A DNA stretch of 64,000 nt from Luteolibacter sp. LG18 (GCF_036322585.1 NZ_AP024600.1:3534001-3598000), one strand, 5' to 3'. Numbered from the stretch's first letter, positions 1-8,995 are shown. A program made the numbers and translations. The notes: generated by a model from the letters alone, not told the origin.

Positions 1-1
1 T

Positions 2-913
2 GCCCAGACGGAGGAACGGCGGCTCGGCGTGCTCTTCGGGCCGTATGCGCTGATGTTCACCACCGGGGCCACGCCGCCGGTCCCGGACATGGGATTCATC
101 GCGAACCTCGGGCTCACCGGGTATGTGCCGGTTTCCGGTCGTGGCAAGGTGGTCGTGCGCGGGATCGGCGGTCGGGATGCAAGCATGCCCTACACGGTGG
201 CCTTCGCGAATGCGACGGCGCAGTATTGGACGGATGCCTCGCGCACCGATGGCTCCGCCACCTGCGCGAACATGAAGCCGGGCAGCTACACGATGACGGT
301 CTACAAGAACGAGCTGGCGGTTTACACCGCGCCGGTGAGCGTCGCCGCGGGCCAGGCCACCACGTTGCCGCCGATCACCATCACCACCGATCCGGCCGCG
401 AATCCGGCGTTGTGGCGCATCGGGGTGTGGGATGGGACGCCGCTGGAGTTCCGGAACGGCCCGAACCTCACGCGCATGCATCCGTCGGACAAGCGGCAGG
501 CGCCGTGGTCCGGGGGGGTGTTCACGGTTGGGAAAAGCAAGGTGTCCGATTTCCCGGCGGTGACGTGGCGTGGCGTGAACGAGCCGGTGACGGTTTCCTT
601 CACGCTGACCCCGGCGCAGGTGAAGGACTGCACCATCCGGATCGGCACCACGACTTCGTTTTCCGGCGGCAGGCCGGCGATCACGCTGAACTCGACATGG
701 AGCGCGCCGATGCAGAAGCCGGTGGGCCAGCCGGATTCGCGATCGCTGACGATCGGCACCTATCGCACGAACTACGGCTTCTTTAGTTTCCGGGTGCCGG
801 CGAAGGCGCTGGTGGCGGGGGAGAACAAGCTGGAGATCAAGATCACGTCCGGGAATGGCGGCAGCGGTTTCCTGAGCCCGAGCTTCGCGATCGATTGCGT
901 GGACTTCTATTGA
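2..913 (+). CDS. Rhamnogalacturonan lyase, PL4-type (3' part)
   Basis: The frame is open to the left window edge, so this is the C-terminal part (about 303 residues) of a larger protein; a GTG at 29 is internal. The sequence matches the two C-terminal beta-domains of PL4 rhamnogalacturonan lyases: a fibronectin-III-like stretch (roughly residues 45-130, ending in the 'MKPGSYTMTVYKNE' strand pattern) and a carbohydrate-binding-like jelly roll opening with 'WRIGVWDGTP' and containing 'MHPSDKR', a recognisable PL4 signature. Known role of the family: beta-elimination of the rhamnose-galacturonate backbone of rhamnogalacturonan I outside the cytoplasm. The catalytic N-terminal domain lies outside the window. 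The esterases that follow directly fit a pectin-degrading operon. Confidence 0.85.
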   Translation, partial: AQTEERRLGVLFGPYALMFTTGATPPVPDMGFIANLGLTGYVPVSGRGKVVVRGIGGRDASMPYTVAFANATAQYWTDASRTDGSATCANMKPGSYTMTVYKNELAVYTAPVSVAAGQATTLPPITITTDPAANPALWRIGVWDGTPLEFRNGPNLTRMHPSDKRQAPWSGGVFTVGKSKVSDFPAVTWRGVNEPVTVSFTLTPAQVKDCTIRIGTTTSFSGGRPAITLNSTWSAPMQKPVGQPDSRSLTIGTYRTNYGFFSFRVPAKALVAGENKLEIKITSGNGGSGFLSPSFAIDCVDFY

Positions 914-932
914 ATCGAGCCTCGTCCGATCC

Positions 933-1856
933 ATGCGCGCGCTGTTGTCATCCATCCTGCTTTCCTTGCCAGCGGTTCTTTCCGGGGCTGATTCCAATCC
1001 ACCGCCGACCTTCGCGAATGTCGCCTACGGGACGCATCCGCGGCAGGTGATGGACGTGTGGAAGGCGGAGTCGGCGAAGCCCGCGCCGGTGGTGTTCCAC
1101 ATTCACGGCGGCGGCTGGGTGAAGGGCGACAAGAGGGAGGTGAAGGAGGTTTCCGCCTACCTCACCGCGGGCATTTCGGTGGTCTCGATCAATTATCGGT
1201 ACAGCACCCAGGCGCAGGAAACCGGAGTGATGCCACCGGTGGAGTGGCCGGTCCATGATGCGGCGCAGGCGCTCCAGTTCGTGCGCTCGAAGGCGGGGGA
1301 GTGGAATCTCGACAAGAAGCGCATCGCCGCGACCGGGGCCTCGGCGGGTGCGTGCTCCAGCCTGTGGCTGGCGTTCCATGATGATCTGGCGGACCCGTCC
1401 AACTCTGATCCGGTGGCGCGGGAGTCGACCCGGCTGCTGTGCGCGGCGGTGGAGATCGCGCAGACGTCGCTCGATCCGCTGCTGCTCAAGGAGTGGACGC
1501 CGAACAGCCGCTATGGCGGCCACGCGTTCGGGCTGATGGACCCGAAGGACCTCAAGACACGGGACACGCGCTTCGCCGAGTTCCTGGAGCGCCGTTCGGA
1601 GTTCCTGCCGTGGATCCGTGAATACTCGCCGATGGAGCACGCCAGCGCGGGCGATCCGCCGGTGTATTTGTTTTATCCCGCCGCGCCCTCGATCGGGCAG
1701 GACCAGAGGGATCCGACCCACACCGCGAACTTCGGGGTGAAGCTGAAGGAGACGCTCGATGGCCTGCACCTGGCCTGCGAGCTGGTCTATCCCGGTGCGC
1801 CGGAGGTGAAGCATCCCACCGTGGAGTCCTACCTCATCGATACTTTGACCCATTGA
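933..1856 (+). CDS. Secreted alpha/beta-hydrolase esterase
   Basis: 307 residues starting 19 bp after the lyase stop. An N-terminal signal peptide (hydrophobic residues 3-18) is followed by an alpha/beta-hydrolase fold of the carboxylesterase/lipase (BD-FAE, hormone-sensitive-lipase-like) type. The oxyanion motif HGGGW is at residues 58-62 and the nucleophile elbow GASAG has Ser137; a C-terminal 'HPTVESYL' region supplies a plausible catalytic His. The family hydrolyses acetyl, feruloyl or methyl esters; the neighbourhood (rhamnogalacturonan lyase upstream, SGNH esterases downstream) suggests a pectin-side-group esterase, which is inference. The exact substrate cannot be read from the sequence. 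Confidence 0.8.
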   Translation: MRALLSSILLSLPAVLSGADSNPPPTFANVAYGTHPRQVMDVWKAESAKPAPVVFHIHGGGWVKGDKREVKEVSAYLTAGISVVSINYRYSTQAQETGVMPPVEWPVHDAAQALQFVRSKAGEWNLDKKRIAATGASAGACSSLWLAFHDDLADPSNSDPVARESTRLLCAAVEIAQTSLDPLLLKEWTPNSRYGGHAFGLMDPKDLKTRDTRFAEFLERRSEFLPWIREYSPMEHASAGDPPVYLFYPAAPSIGQDQRDPTHTANFGVKLKETLDGLHLACELVYPGAPEVKHPTVESYLIDTLTH

Positions 1857-1864
1857 TAACCACC

Positions 1865-2683
1865 ATGAAACCATCCGCTCTTTTCGTTTCCCTCCTTCTC
1901 GCCGGTCCTCTGCTCCACGCGAAGGAACCCGTGGCTCCCGAGAAGGAAGCCGCCGCGCCGGAGCGCACGATCGTCCAGCCACCGGCGAAGGAGAAGCTCC
2001 GTGTCTACCTGCTGATGGGGCAATCGAACATGGCCGGTCGCGACACCCGTGAGCTGGACAAGCAGAAGACCAGCCCGCGGGTGATCGCGATCACGCCCGA
2101 GGGCCAGTGGTACGTGGCGAAGGATCCGATCCACGAGAAGCACGGCCGCACCGAGTCCGGAGTGGGCCCGGGCATTCCGTTCGCCATGGAAATGATCAAA
2201 GCCGATCCGGCGGTGACGATCGGGCTGGTACCCTGCGCGGTCGGCGGCACGCCGCTGAAGCGCTGGGTGAAGGGCGGCGACCTCTACCAGCAGGCGCTGG
2301 AGCGCGCGAAGCCCGCGCTGCAGGCCGGAACGCTCGCCGGGGTGCTGTGGCTCCAGGGTGAGAGCGACACCGACAAGCAGCCGTGGGCCGATCGTTATGA
2401 GGCCGAGCTGACGAAGATGCTCAAGGACCTCCGCGCCGACCTGGGCGCTCCGGAGCTTCCCATCGTGGTCGGGCAGATCGGCGATTTCCTCCAGAAGGAA
2501 AAGTATCCGTATGCCGATACGGTGCGCGCCGCGATCAAGAAGATCGGCACCGGCACGCCGAACACCGGCTATGCCGATTCCGCCGGTCTCGGCGACAAGG
2601 GCGACCATCTCCATTACTCCGCCGAGGCCCAGCAGCAGATGGGCGCCCGTTTCGCGAAAGCGATGCAGTCGTTGAAAAAATAA
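1865..2683 (+). CDS. SGNH-type acetylesterase (sialate O-acetylesterase-like)
   Basis: 272 residues. The ATG at 1865 is chosen because it is followed by a clean signal peptide (MKPSALFVSLLLAGPLLHA); a TTG at 1853 would overlap the previous stop. The SASA/CE6-like signature is clear: GQSNMAG at residues 52-58 with nucleophile Ser54, the 'WLQGESD' block near residue 165, and a C-terminal 'GDHLHYS' block carrying the likely catalytic His. These enzymes remove acetyl groups from polysaccharides; here acetylated rhamnogalacturonan is the likely substrate by context. It sits 8 bp after the esterase and 13 bp before the next SGNH gene, as in an operon. Confidence 0.85.
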   Translation: MKPSALFVSLLLAGPLLHAKEPVAPEKEAAAPERTIVQPPAKEKLRVYLLMGQSNMAGRDTRELDKQKTSPRVIAITPEGQWYVAKDPIHEKHGRTESGVGPGIPFAMEMIKADPAVTIGLVPCAVGGTPLKRWVKGGDLYQQALERAKPALQAGTLAGVLWLQGESDTDKQPWADRYEAELTKMLKDLRADLGAPELPIVVGQIGDFLQKEKYPYADTVRAAIKKIGTGTPNTGYADSAGLGDKGDHLHYSAEAQQQMGARFAKAMQSLKK

Positions 2684-2696
2684 CCCGCTCCCCGTC

Positions 2697-3437
2697 ATGA
2701 AATATCTCTGTCGTTTCCTGCTGTGCTGCTCGCTCGTGTCCGCCCTGGGGGGGATCGCGCCGCGGGCCACCGCCGCCGAAGAACCCGCGCCCCTGCCCGT
2801 GAAGGTCTTCAAGGATCTGAAGGCGGGGCAGAAGAAGAACGTGGTCGTGTATGGCACCAGCCTCACGATCAAGGGTGCGTGGGCGCAGGCGCTGAAGGAA
2901 TACTTCGATGCGAAGTTCCCCGGCCAGGTCACGTTCGTGAACGCCGCCAAGGCGGGCATGCACTCGAACTGGGGGGTCGAGAATTTCCAGAAGCGGGTGC
3001 TCGATGCCAAGCCGGACCTGCTCTTCATCGAGTTCTCGATGAACGACGCCGCCACCCCGAACAACGTCCCGCTGGAGAAGTCGAAAGCGAACCTCGACAC
3101 CATGGTGAAGGCGGCCCGCCAGCAGAATCCGGACGTCGACATCGTGCTCCAGACGATGGACATCGCGTGGGACTCGCCGCGGGTGCCGGAAAAGAAATAC
3201 GGCAGCGACCGCCCCGAACTCCCCGCCTACTACGAGGTGTACCGGAGCTACGCGCGCGATCACAAGCTGCCGCTGGTGGACAACTATCCGAACTGGCTGA
3301 AGATCCAGAAGGAGGAGCCGGAGCGCTACCAGAAGGCCGTGCCCGATGGCATCCACCCGAGCAGCACCAGCAGCCGCGGCATCACCTGGCCCGCCGTCGA
3401 GGCGCTGCTCGAAAAGGCCCGTGCCGCGGCTCCTTGA
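2697..3437 (+). CDS. GDSL/SGNH hydrolase, secreted
   Basis: 246 residues with a signal peptide ending near residue 27 (ATAAEE). The SGNH block I appears as 'VVYGTSLT' with Ser55 as nucleophile, block III as 'EFSMNDA' (Asn near residue 117), and block V as 'DGIHPSS' with Asp/His near residue 220. The family includes rhamnogalacturonan acetylesterases and carbohydrate esterases; a deacetylase of pectin is the simplest role but the substrate is not shown. It follows the previous esterase at 13 bp spacing. The next gene is separated by about 185 bp containing an inverted repeat. Confidence 0.8.
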   Translation: MKYLCRFLLCCSLVSALGGIAPRATAAEEPAPLPVKVFKDLKAGQKKNVVVYGTSLTIKGAWAQALKEYFDAKFPGQVTFVNAAKAGMHSNWGVENFQKRVLDAKPDLLFIEFSMNDAATPNNVPLEKSKANLDTMVKAARQQNPDVDIVLQTMDIAWDSPRVPEKKYGSDRPELPAYYEVYRSYARDHKLPLVDNYPNWLKIQKEEPERYQKAVPDGIHPSSTSSRGITWPAVEALLEKARAAAP

Positions 3438-3474
3438 CCAACCATTCCTCTCGAGGGTTGTTCGGACATTCTTT

Positions 3475-3586
3475 GGACAGAATGAACAGAATTTTCAGAA
3501 TTAACGGTTGGCCGCTTCAGCTTTGAGGGCATCGATCCATTTCGATGCTTCATGTTAATTCTGCCAATTTTGTCAATTCTGTCTCC
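3475..3586. repeat. Intergenic AT-rich inverted repeat, copy 1
   Basis: Left arm 3475-3505 (begins ggacagaatgaacag) and right arm 3554-3586 are imperfect reverse complements over about 30 bp, built from repeated 'ACAGAATT' words and separated by about 48 bp. A second member of the same family lies at 18701-18803. It sits between the SGNH hydrolase and the deacetylase, in an otherwise GC-rich locus. It may act as a transcription end or attenuator, or be a small non-autonomous repeat. Confidence 0.7.
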
Positions 3587-3621
3587 AGATGGCTCGATGT
3601 ATCCATGACTCCCGCTTTTCG

Positions 3622-4599
3622 ATGAAACCGTTCCTTTCAGTCGCCGCCCTGGTGGCGCTCATGTCAGTTGCCTCCGCCGAGGCCCCGCGCATCGCCCGAT
3701 TCTCCGGCGACCGGGCCGCGGCGATCAGCTATACGTTCGACGATGGCCTCCGCGACCAATACACGCTGGCGGTGCCGATGCTCAACGAGGTCGGGTTCAA
3801 GGGCACGTTCTTCGTCATTCCGAAATCCGTGGCCGCCACCGTGGAGGACGCGGAGAAGCGGAAGGACGACAAACGCGCGTGGGGCACCATCACGTGGGAC
3901 GAACTGCGGAAGATGGCCGCGCAGGGCCACGAGATCGGCAGCCACACCTGGTCCCACACCGGCGTCACCAAACAGACGCCGGAGCAGGTGGAGGAGGAAC
4001 TGGTGAAATCCCGCGACGCGATCGCGAAGGAGATCGGCCGCCCGCCGCTCACGCTCGCTTTTCCTTTCAACCAGACCACGCCGGAGATCACTGCCGCCGC
4101 GTTGAAACACTACATCGCTTGCCGCGATTCGCAGCTCGGGGTCGGTGGAGAGCGGTCGACCGTCGAGTGGCTCGACAAGTGGACCGACCAGCAGGTGCGC
4201 GACCACAAGTGGGGCGTGGTGATGGCCCATGCGATCGGCAGCGGCTACTCTGCTTTCACCGATCCGGAGATCCTGCGCACCCACCTCCAGCACGTGAAGG
4301 CGCGGGAGAAGGAGATCTGGGTCGACACCTTCGCCAATGTGGCGCGCTACACGCGGGAACGTGATGAGGCGAAGCTGGTCCTTGCTGCCAGCGGCAAGGG
4401 GAGCGCGACGTTCACGCTGACCTCGGGGCTGGATGCCGCGGTGTTCAACGTGCCGCTGACGATCGTGCTCGATGCTGCGGGCGCGACGAGCGCGAAGGCG
4501 GAGCGGAAGGGCGGGGCACTGCCCGCAAGGGTGTCAGGAGGCGTGGTTCAGGTTGATGTCACGCCCGGGGCGGAGCCGGTGACGGTGACGTGGAAGTAA
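3622..4599 (+). CDS. Polysaccharide deacetylase (NodB/CE4 fold), secreted
   Basis: 325 residues from the ATG at 3622, which gives a signal peptide (MKPFLSVAALVALMSVASAEA); an upstream ATG at 3589 would add 11 polar residues and hide it. The NodB metal site is present: TFDDG with Asp40/Asp41 and HEIGSHTWSH with His108 and His112, plus a downstream 'FPFN' block in place of the usual RxPY. The C-terminal 85 residues form a beta-rich domain of unknown role. The family removes N- or O-acetyl groups from polysaccharides with a divalent metal. The gene closes the run of secreted esterases and is followed at once by tandem repeats. Confidence 0.85.
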   Translation: MKPFLSVAALVALMSVASAEAPRIARFSGDRAAAISYTFDDGLRDQYTLAVPMLNEVGFKGTFFVIPKSVAATVEDAEKRKDDKRAWGTITWDELRKMAAQGHEIGSHTWSHTGVTKQTPEQVEEELVKSRDAIAKEIGRPPLTLAFPFNQTTPEITAAALKHYIACRDSQLGVGGERSTVEWLDKWTDQQVRDHKWGVVMAHAIGSGYSAFTDPEILRTHLQHVKAREKEIWVDTFANVARYTRERDEAKLVLAASGKGSATFTLTSGLDAAVFNVPLTIVLDAAGATSAKAERKGGALPARVSGGVVQVDVTPGAEPVTVTWK

Positions 4600-4601
4600 G
4601 T

Positions 4602-5145
4602 GAGGCCGCCCCATTGGACGATGAGATGGGACGGGCCGTTGGGAGCGGACGGGGGTGTGAGACCCGGTCGCCCCGGCGGTGCGACCCTACCTCTGCGGTG
4701 TGCCCCTGGAGGTAGGGTCATCTCGCCGAGATGACCGGGCGGTGGAGGTCGTTCGCGGGAAGGAGGCCGCCCCATCGGATGAAGGGGATGGGACGCGCCG
4801 GTGGGAGCGGACGGGGGTGTTAGACCCGGTCGCCCCGGCGGTGCGACCCTACCTCTGCGGTGTGCCCCTGGAGGTAGGGTCATCTCGCCGAGATGACCGG
4901 GCGGTGGAGGTCGTTCGCGGGAAGGAGGCCGCCCCATCGGATGAAGGGGATGGGACGGGGCGTTGGGAGCGGACGGGGGTGTTAGACCCGGTCGCCCCGG
5001 CGGTGCGACCCTACCTCTGCGGTGTGCCTCTGGAGGTAGGGTCATCTCGCCGAGATGACCGGGCGGTGGAGGTCGTTCGCGGGAAGGAGGCCGCCCCATT
5101 GGACGATGAGATGGGGCGGGGTCGTGGGAGCGGACGGGGGTGTTT
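4602..5145. repeat. Tandem repeat array, about 162-bp unit, 3.4 copies
   Basis: Units begin at 4602, 4763, 4925 and 5087 (periods 161, 162 and 162 bp); the last copy is cut off near 5145. Copies are nearly identical. Each unit holds two hairpins: an 11-bp perfect stem (first copy 4683-4693 with 4709-4719) and an overlapping 8-bp palindrome (4718-4725 with 4727-4734). The array starts two bases after the deacetylase stop and ends about 45 bp before the stop of the convergent GH35 gene. Long open frames exist here on both strands only because the period is a multiple of three; I do not call them genes. Confidence 0.9.
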
Positions 5146-5190
5146 GGGGAGGAAGAACGGGACAGGAATGTCCCTACTCCCAGCCAAGGT

Positions 5191-7536
5191 TCACTTCACC
5201 AGGGCGTCGCCGATGTAGATGCGGTAGTCCTTGATGCGGCCGCCTTCGTTGCCGGAACCCTGGCGCGGGGTGTAGCGGAAGCCGCCGATGGTGGCGGAGG
5301 CTCCGAGGTCGATTACCAGGCGGTGCGGGTGCGCGGGCTGCGCGTCCTTCCACTGGGTGTGCCAGAAGTTCGCGGACTGGCCGTCGATGGCGTTGGTAGC
5401 GGAGCCGTCCTCGGCCTTCTTCTCCTCGCTGTCGGCATAGCCGATGGTCCACGATTGGTGGGAGATTGAGTTGCCCGCGGGATCGACGAGGTCGAGCTCG
5501 GCGATGGCGGCGAACTGCTTGCCATCGTGGGCGCTGAGGCTCTCGATGCAGAACTGCTTGCCCGTGGCGGGAGCGGGGAGTTTCACGAGCTGGACATCGC
5601 CGCCGGGGGCGAAGCTGCCGGAGAACGCGGGCTTCACGCCATCGAGCGCGAGCTTGCCGTAGGCGGTCGCCTGGTTGGCGAAGTCGAGCTCGGGACGGAG
5701 TTGATCGAGCACCGGCTTCTCCAGACCGGCGAGCACCGGCTGGGTCGGTCCGAGCAGGTCGAGCATGACCACCTCGTTCGCACCCTTCTTCAGCCACGCG
5801 CCGGGCAGGAAGGCGGTCTGGGTGGGCCCGATGTTCCAGAAGCGGGACAGGCAGTGGCCGTTGATCCAGATCACGCCCTTGCCCCAGGTGCTGAGGTCCA
5901 GGAAGGTGTCCGCCTGTTTCTCCACGGTGAAGGTGCCCTTCCAGAAGGCCGGGCCTTCCGCCGGGCCGGTCTGCCATTTCAGGCCGCCGAGCTGGGCGTC
6001 ATCGAGGCGCAGCGGATAGACCAGCCATGAGCCGGGGAGGGCGGTTTCCTTGCCATCCGCGCCGACGAGTTGGACGCCATCGTAGAGGCCCTTCCGGTCG
6101 TGCACTTCCTTGCCGAAATTCACGTGGCCCATGGCCTCCACCAGGATGTCGAGGCGGCCGGGCTTCTCGCGGGCCGGGAGCTTCACCGAGTAGTTGCGGG
6201 TGCGGCGGTCCATGAAGCCGACCTTCTTGCCATCCACGAACACCCAGGCGAAGTCGTGGACCTGGCCGACCTTCAACGTGGCGGCGGGGCCGGCGGGGAG
6301 ATCGGAACGGTAGACGGTGCAGCCGTGGCCCTGGTCGTAGTACTCCATGCAGTGCACGTCACAATCGGCCACCGGCTCCGGAAGGTTGGCGAAGACCGGG
6401 GCGGTCTGGGTGAGCTTGAAGGACGGGATCGCGGCGACGGGGATCGGTGCGGGCGGGTTGGTGAGCTGTTCGCCGGGCTGGAGGTAGCGGCCCATCAGCT
6501 CGCGGGTGCGGTTGAACTTGTCACCGGTCCAGCCGGCCTCGCCGATCGGGGCATCGTAGTCGTAGCTGTTGGTGTCCGGCTTGAACGGGCGATCGGTGCC
6601 CGGCCACATGCCGAAGGTGGTGCCGCCGTGCGCCATGTAGAGGCTGAAGGAGGCCTTCGCCTTGAGCATGCTTTCCAGCTCCTTGATGTAGCGGTCGGTC
6701 TCGCCCTTGTGGTGCGGGCTGCCCCAGGTATCGAACCAACCGGGGTAGTACTCGCCGCACATCAGCGGACCCTTCGGCTGGATCTCGCGGAGCTTCTTGA
6801 ACGCGCCTTCCGGATCGCGGCCGAAGTTGACCACGTTGAAAAGATCCGGGCGCGCACCGTTGCGGAGGTCGCCGGCGGGATTGCAGGCGAAGAAAGGGAT
6901 GTTGAAGCCGGCGTCGGCGAGGGCTTTCTTCAGCTCGCCGATGTACTCGGCGTCCTTGCCGTAGGAGCCGTATTCGTTCTCCACCTGGGCCATCAGGATC
7001 GGGCCGCCCTTTGTCACCTGGAGCGGTCCGAGCACCCGCCCGACCTCCTTGAACCAGGCAGTGGAGGCTTTCATGAAATCGGCATCGCGGGTGCGGAGCT
7101 GGATCTTGTCATTCTTCAGCAGCCACCACGGCAGGCCGCCGCCATCCCACTCCGCGCAGACGTAAGGGCCGGGTCGCAGGACGACCCACAGGCCCTCCTC
7201 CTGGGCCATGCGGCAGAACTCCGCGGCATCGGCCTGGCCGGACCAGTTATACTTGCCCGGCTCGAACTCGTGGTAGTTCCAGAATAGGTAAGCGCAGACC
7301 GCGTTCATGCCCATCGATTTCAGGAGTTGGAGGCGGTGCCGCCAGTATTCCTTCGGCACGCGGGCGAAGTGCATCTCGCCGGTGCGGATGACGTAGGGCT
7401 TCCCGTCCAGCAGGAAAGCCTCGTCCCCGATCGAAAACGTGTGCTTGGCCTCGGCCGGGGCGGCGTGGAGGGTGGAAGCGAACATCCCGGCGGCGATGGC
7501 GGCGGGCATCAGGCGTTGGAAGAGGGTGGTCGACAT
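5191..7536 (-). CDS. Beta-galactosidase, GH35, secreted, with C-terminal discoidin-like domain
   Basis: 781 residues with an N-terminal signal peptide (cleavage near 'LHA-AP', residue 25). The (beta/alpha)8 GH35 domain spans about residues 30-350: the acid/base Glu188 is in 'QVENEYG' and the nucleophile Glu262 in 'CGEYYPGWFDTWG'. Beta-sandwich domains follow (about 380-620), and the last 150 residues resemble an F5/8 type C (discoidin, CBM32-like) module ('SATNAIDGQSANFWHTQW'). Family role: release of terminal beta-galactose; in this locus probably from galactan side chains of rhamnogalacturonan I. It is transcribed toward the tandem repeats, opposite to the esterases. Confidence 0.92.
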   Translation of the reverse strand: MSTTLFQRLMPAAIAAGMFASTLHAAPAEAKHTFSIGDEAFLLDGKPYVIRTGEMHFARVPKEYWRHRLQLLKSMGMNAVCAYLFWNYHEFEPGKYNWSGQADAAEFCRMAQEEGLWVVLRPGPYVCAEWDGGGLPWWLLKNDKIQLRTRDADFMKASTAWFKEVGRVLGPLQVTKGGPILMAQVENEYGSYGKDAEYIGELKKALADAGFNIPFFACNPAGDLRNGARPDLFNVVNFGRDPEGAFKKLREIQPKGPLMCGEYYPGWFDTWGSPHHKGETDRYIKELESMLKAKASFSLYMAHGGTTFGMWPGTDRPFKPDTNSYDYDAPIGEAGWTGDKFNRTRELMGRYLQPGEQLTNPPAPIPVAAIPSFKLTQTAPVFANLPEPVADCDVHCMEYYDQGHGCTVYRSDLPAGPAATLKVGQVHDFAWVFVDGKKVGFMDRRTRNYSVKLPAREKPGRLDILVEAMGHVNFGKEVHDRKGLYDGVQLVGADGKETALPGSWLVYPLRLDDAQLGGLKWQTGPAEGPAFWKGTFTVEKQADTFLDLSTWGKGVIWINGHCLSRFWNIGPTQTAFLPGAWLKKGANEVVMLDLLGPTQPVLAGLEKPVLDQLRPELDFANQATAYGKLALDGVKPAFSGSFAPGGDVQLVKLPAPATGKQFCIESLSAHDGKQFAAIAELDLVDPAGNSISHQSWTIGYADSEEKKAEDGSATNAIDGQSANFWHTQWKDAQPAHPHRLVIDLGASATIGGFRYTPRQGSGNEGGRIKDYRIYIGDALVK

Positions 7537-7640
7537 GGGAATGCAATCGAAAGGAACCCCGGATCACCGAACGATCCGGCTGGGAGAATCACGCCAAAAG
7601 CAGGCGCCGCCACGGAGTGGAACGGGTGGCATGGAACAAA

Positions 7641-7671
7641 AGAAACAGCCCCGAGTAAAGAACGCGGGGCT
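7641..7671 (-). terminator. Rho-independent terminator (minus strand)
   Basis: A 7-bp GC-rich stem (7647-7653 with 7665-7671) is followed on the minus strand by GTTTCTTTT. It lies about 50 bp downstream of the 7724-8254 gene stop and would separate it from the GH35 gene. Confidence 0.65.
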
Positions 7672-7723
7672 GGGAAATCGAGCGGAAAAACGAACCCGCC
7701 CAAATGGGTGGGGTGGATGTGTA

Positions 7724-8254
7724 TTATTTCGACTTATCGGCTTCCGCGGCCTTTGTGGTTGCAACGCCCAGCGCGAGCTTCTGCGCGCCATTGGCGTAAA
7801 TCTCCACAGGCTTGTCGCCGGTGCACAGGACCGTGCCGCTGAAGGCGAGGCTGCGGTACTGGGAGTTGTTCCCCGACTTGACCTCCACCTGCAGGCCGAG
7901 GCTGTAGTTCACGAGGGTGCCCTTGTCGGTCTGGGTGACGTCGTAGCGGACGGTGAGGAGACTGCCGTCCGCGAGCATCGAATCGGACTCGAAACGCGGG
8001 CCGGTGCCGGTGAGGGACACGTCGATCTCGCGGTTTTCCCCGACCTTGCCGGTGAGGGCGATCGAGAGGTTACGGTCGGCTTCGCCCGGTTGGCCGGGGT
8101 TGTTTTGGAGGCGGATGCGCTGGCGCGGGACCGGTTGGGCCGGGATCGGCTGGACTGGAACCGACGGTGCGACCGGTGGTGGCACCGGCTCCGCGCTGGC
8201 GACCGAAAGCGGGAGGGTCAGGATGCCTAACAACAGGAGGATGGAGGATCTCAT
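7724..8254 (-). CDS. Hypothetical exported protein, proline-rich N-terminus
   Basis: 176 residues. A signal peptide (about residues 1-21, ...SVASA-EP) is followed by a Pro/Val-rich linker (PVPPPVAPSVPVQPIPAQPVPRQ-type, residues 22-46) and a compact beta-rich domain of about 110 residues with alternating hydrophobic strands and a single Cys. I do not recognise a family. It is probably periplasmic or surface-located. A terminator follows the gene and an AlkB-like gene lies 35 bp upstream on the same strand, so the two could be co-transcribed. Confidence 0.6.
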   Translation of the reverse strand: MRSSILLLLGILTLPLSVASAEPVPPPVAPSVPVQPIPAQPVPRQRIRLQNNPGQPGEADRNLSIALTGKVGENREIDVSLTGTGPRFESDSMLADGSLLTVRYDVTQTDKGTLVNYSLGLQVEVKSGNNSQYRSLAFSGTVLCTGDKPVEIYANGAQKLALGVATTKAAEADKSK

Positions 8255-8288
8255 GGTGGTGATCCGACGCTTATCATGCGGAGGATAT

Positions 8289-8906
8289 TCAAAGAAGTGA
8301 ATCCTGCGGCTGCATCACGCGGAAAGTCAGGTTGATCCGCGGGGTGGTGATCCTGGCGGCTTTCGGCAGGGCATGGAGCCAGTGGCGCTGGGTGCTGCCC
8401 GCCATCACCAGCAGGCTGCCGTGTTCCAAGACCCGCTCCACCTTGTCGCCGTCCCGCTTGTGCTTGAAGACGAACCGCCGCTCCGCGCCGAAACTCAGCG
8501 AGGCGATCGGGCTGTCCCGCGCGATCGAGGACTCGTCATCGCTATGCCAGCCCATGCCTTCCTGGCCGCTGGGATAAAGGTTCAGCAGGCAGGAGTTGAA
8601 GGAGGCTCCCGCCAGCGGTTCCACGCGGGCCTTCAACTCCAGCAGGGCGGGCGTCCATGGCAGCGGTTGCTTGGTGGTGCCGGAGTAGGTGTAGGCGAGG
8701 CCTTCTCCGCCGAACCACGCCACCAGTCGCGCGGTGACGACGCGTTTCCCGAACATCACCACTTCGTCGTGCCGCCACGGCACGGTGTCCCGGAGCTCGT
8801 GGAAAAAGCGGTCCGCCTCCGCGGCGGGGAAGACGGGGCCATGGTAGCGGGCGATGCCATCGCGCGGCAGCAGGTTGTCCGCGGGATCGGGGGCGAAGAG
8901 GTCCAT
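8289..8906 (-). CDS. AlkB-like 2-oxoglutarate/Fe(II) dioxygenase
   Basis: 205 residues, the usual length for single-domain AlkB homologues of the ALKBH2/3 type. Iron ligands are His121 and Asp123 in 'GWHSDDE' and His178 in 'RHWLHALPK'; the 2OG-binding arginines are Arg190 and Arg196 in 'RINLTFR'. The 'NSCLLNLYPSGQEGMGWHSDDE' region is typical (residues 104-125). Known role: oxidative demethylation of N1-methyladenine and N3-methylcytosine in DNA or RNA. It is divergently oriented from the next gene with an 89-bp shared upstream region. Confidence 0.9.
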   Translation of the reverse strand: MDLFAPDPADNLLPRDGIARYHGPVFPAAEADRFFHELRDTVPWRHDEVVMFGKRVVTARLVAWFGGEGLAYTYSGTTKQPLPWTPALLELKARVEPLAGASFNSCLLNLYPSGQEGMGWHSDDESSIARDSPIASLSFGAERRFVFKHKRDGDKVERVLEHGSLLVMAGSTQRHWLHALPKAARITTPRINLTFRVMQPQDSLL

Positions 8907-8995
8907 GGGGTGAAGGAAGGTAGTGTCAGGGAAGGTGAGGAGGCAATTCGCGGCTGGCGGTTTCTTCCTAGCCTTGCATAGCCTCCTGTCCGCCC

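Noticed and set aside
948-1982. Long Arg-rich minus-strand frame opposite the esterase
   Set aside because: Shadow frame of a high-GC gene; the plus strand carries a signal peptide and catalytic motifs.
4548-5218. Long repetitive frames on both strands across the tandem array
   Set aside because: They arise because the repeat period (162 bp) is a multiple of three; composition is Pro/Arg/Gly-rich with no start signals.
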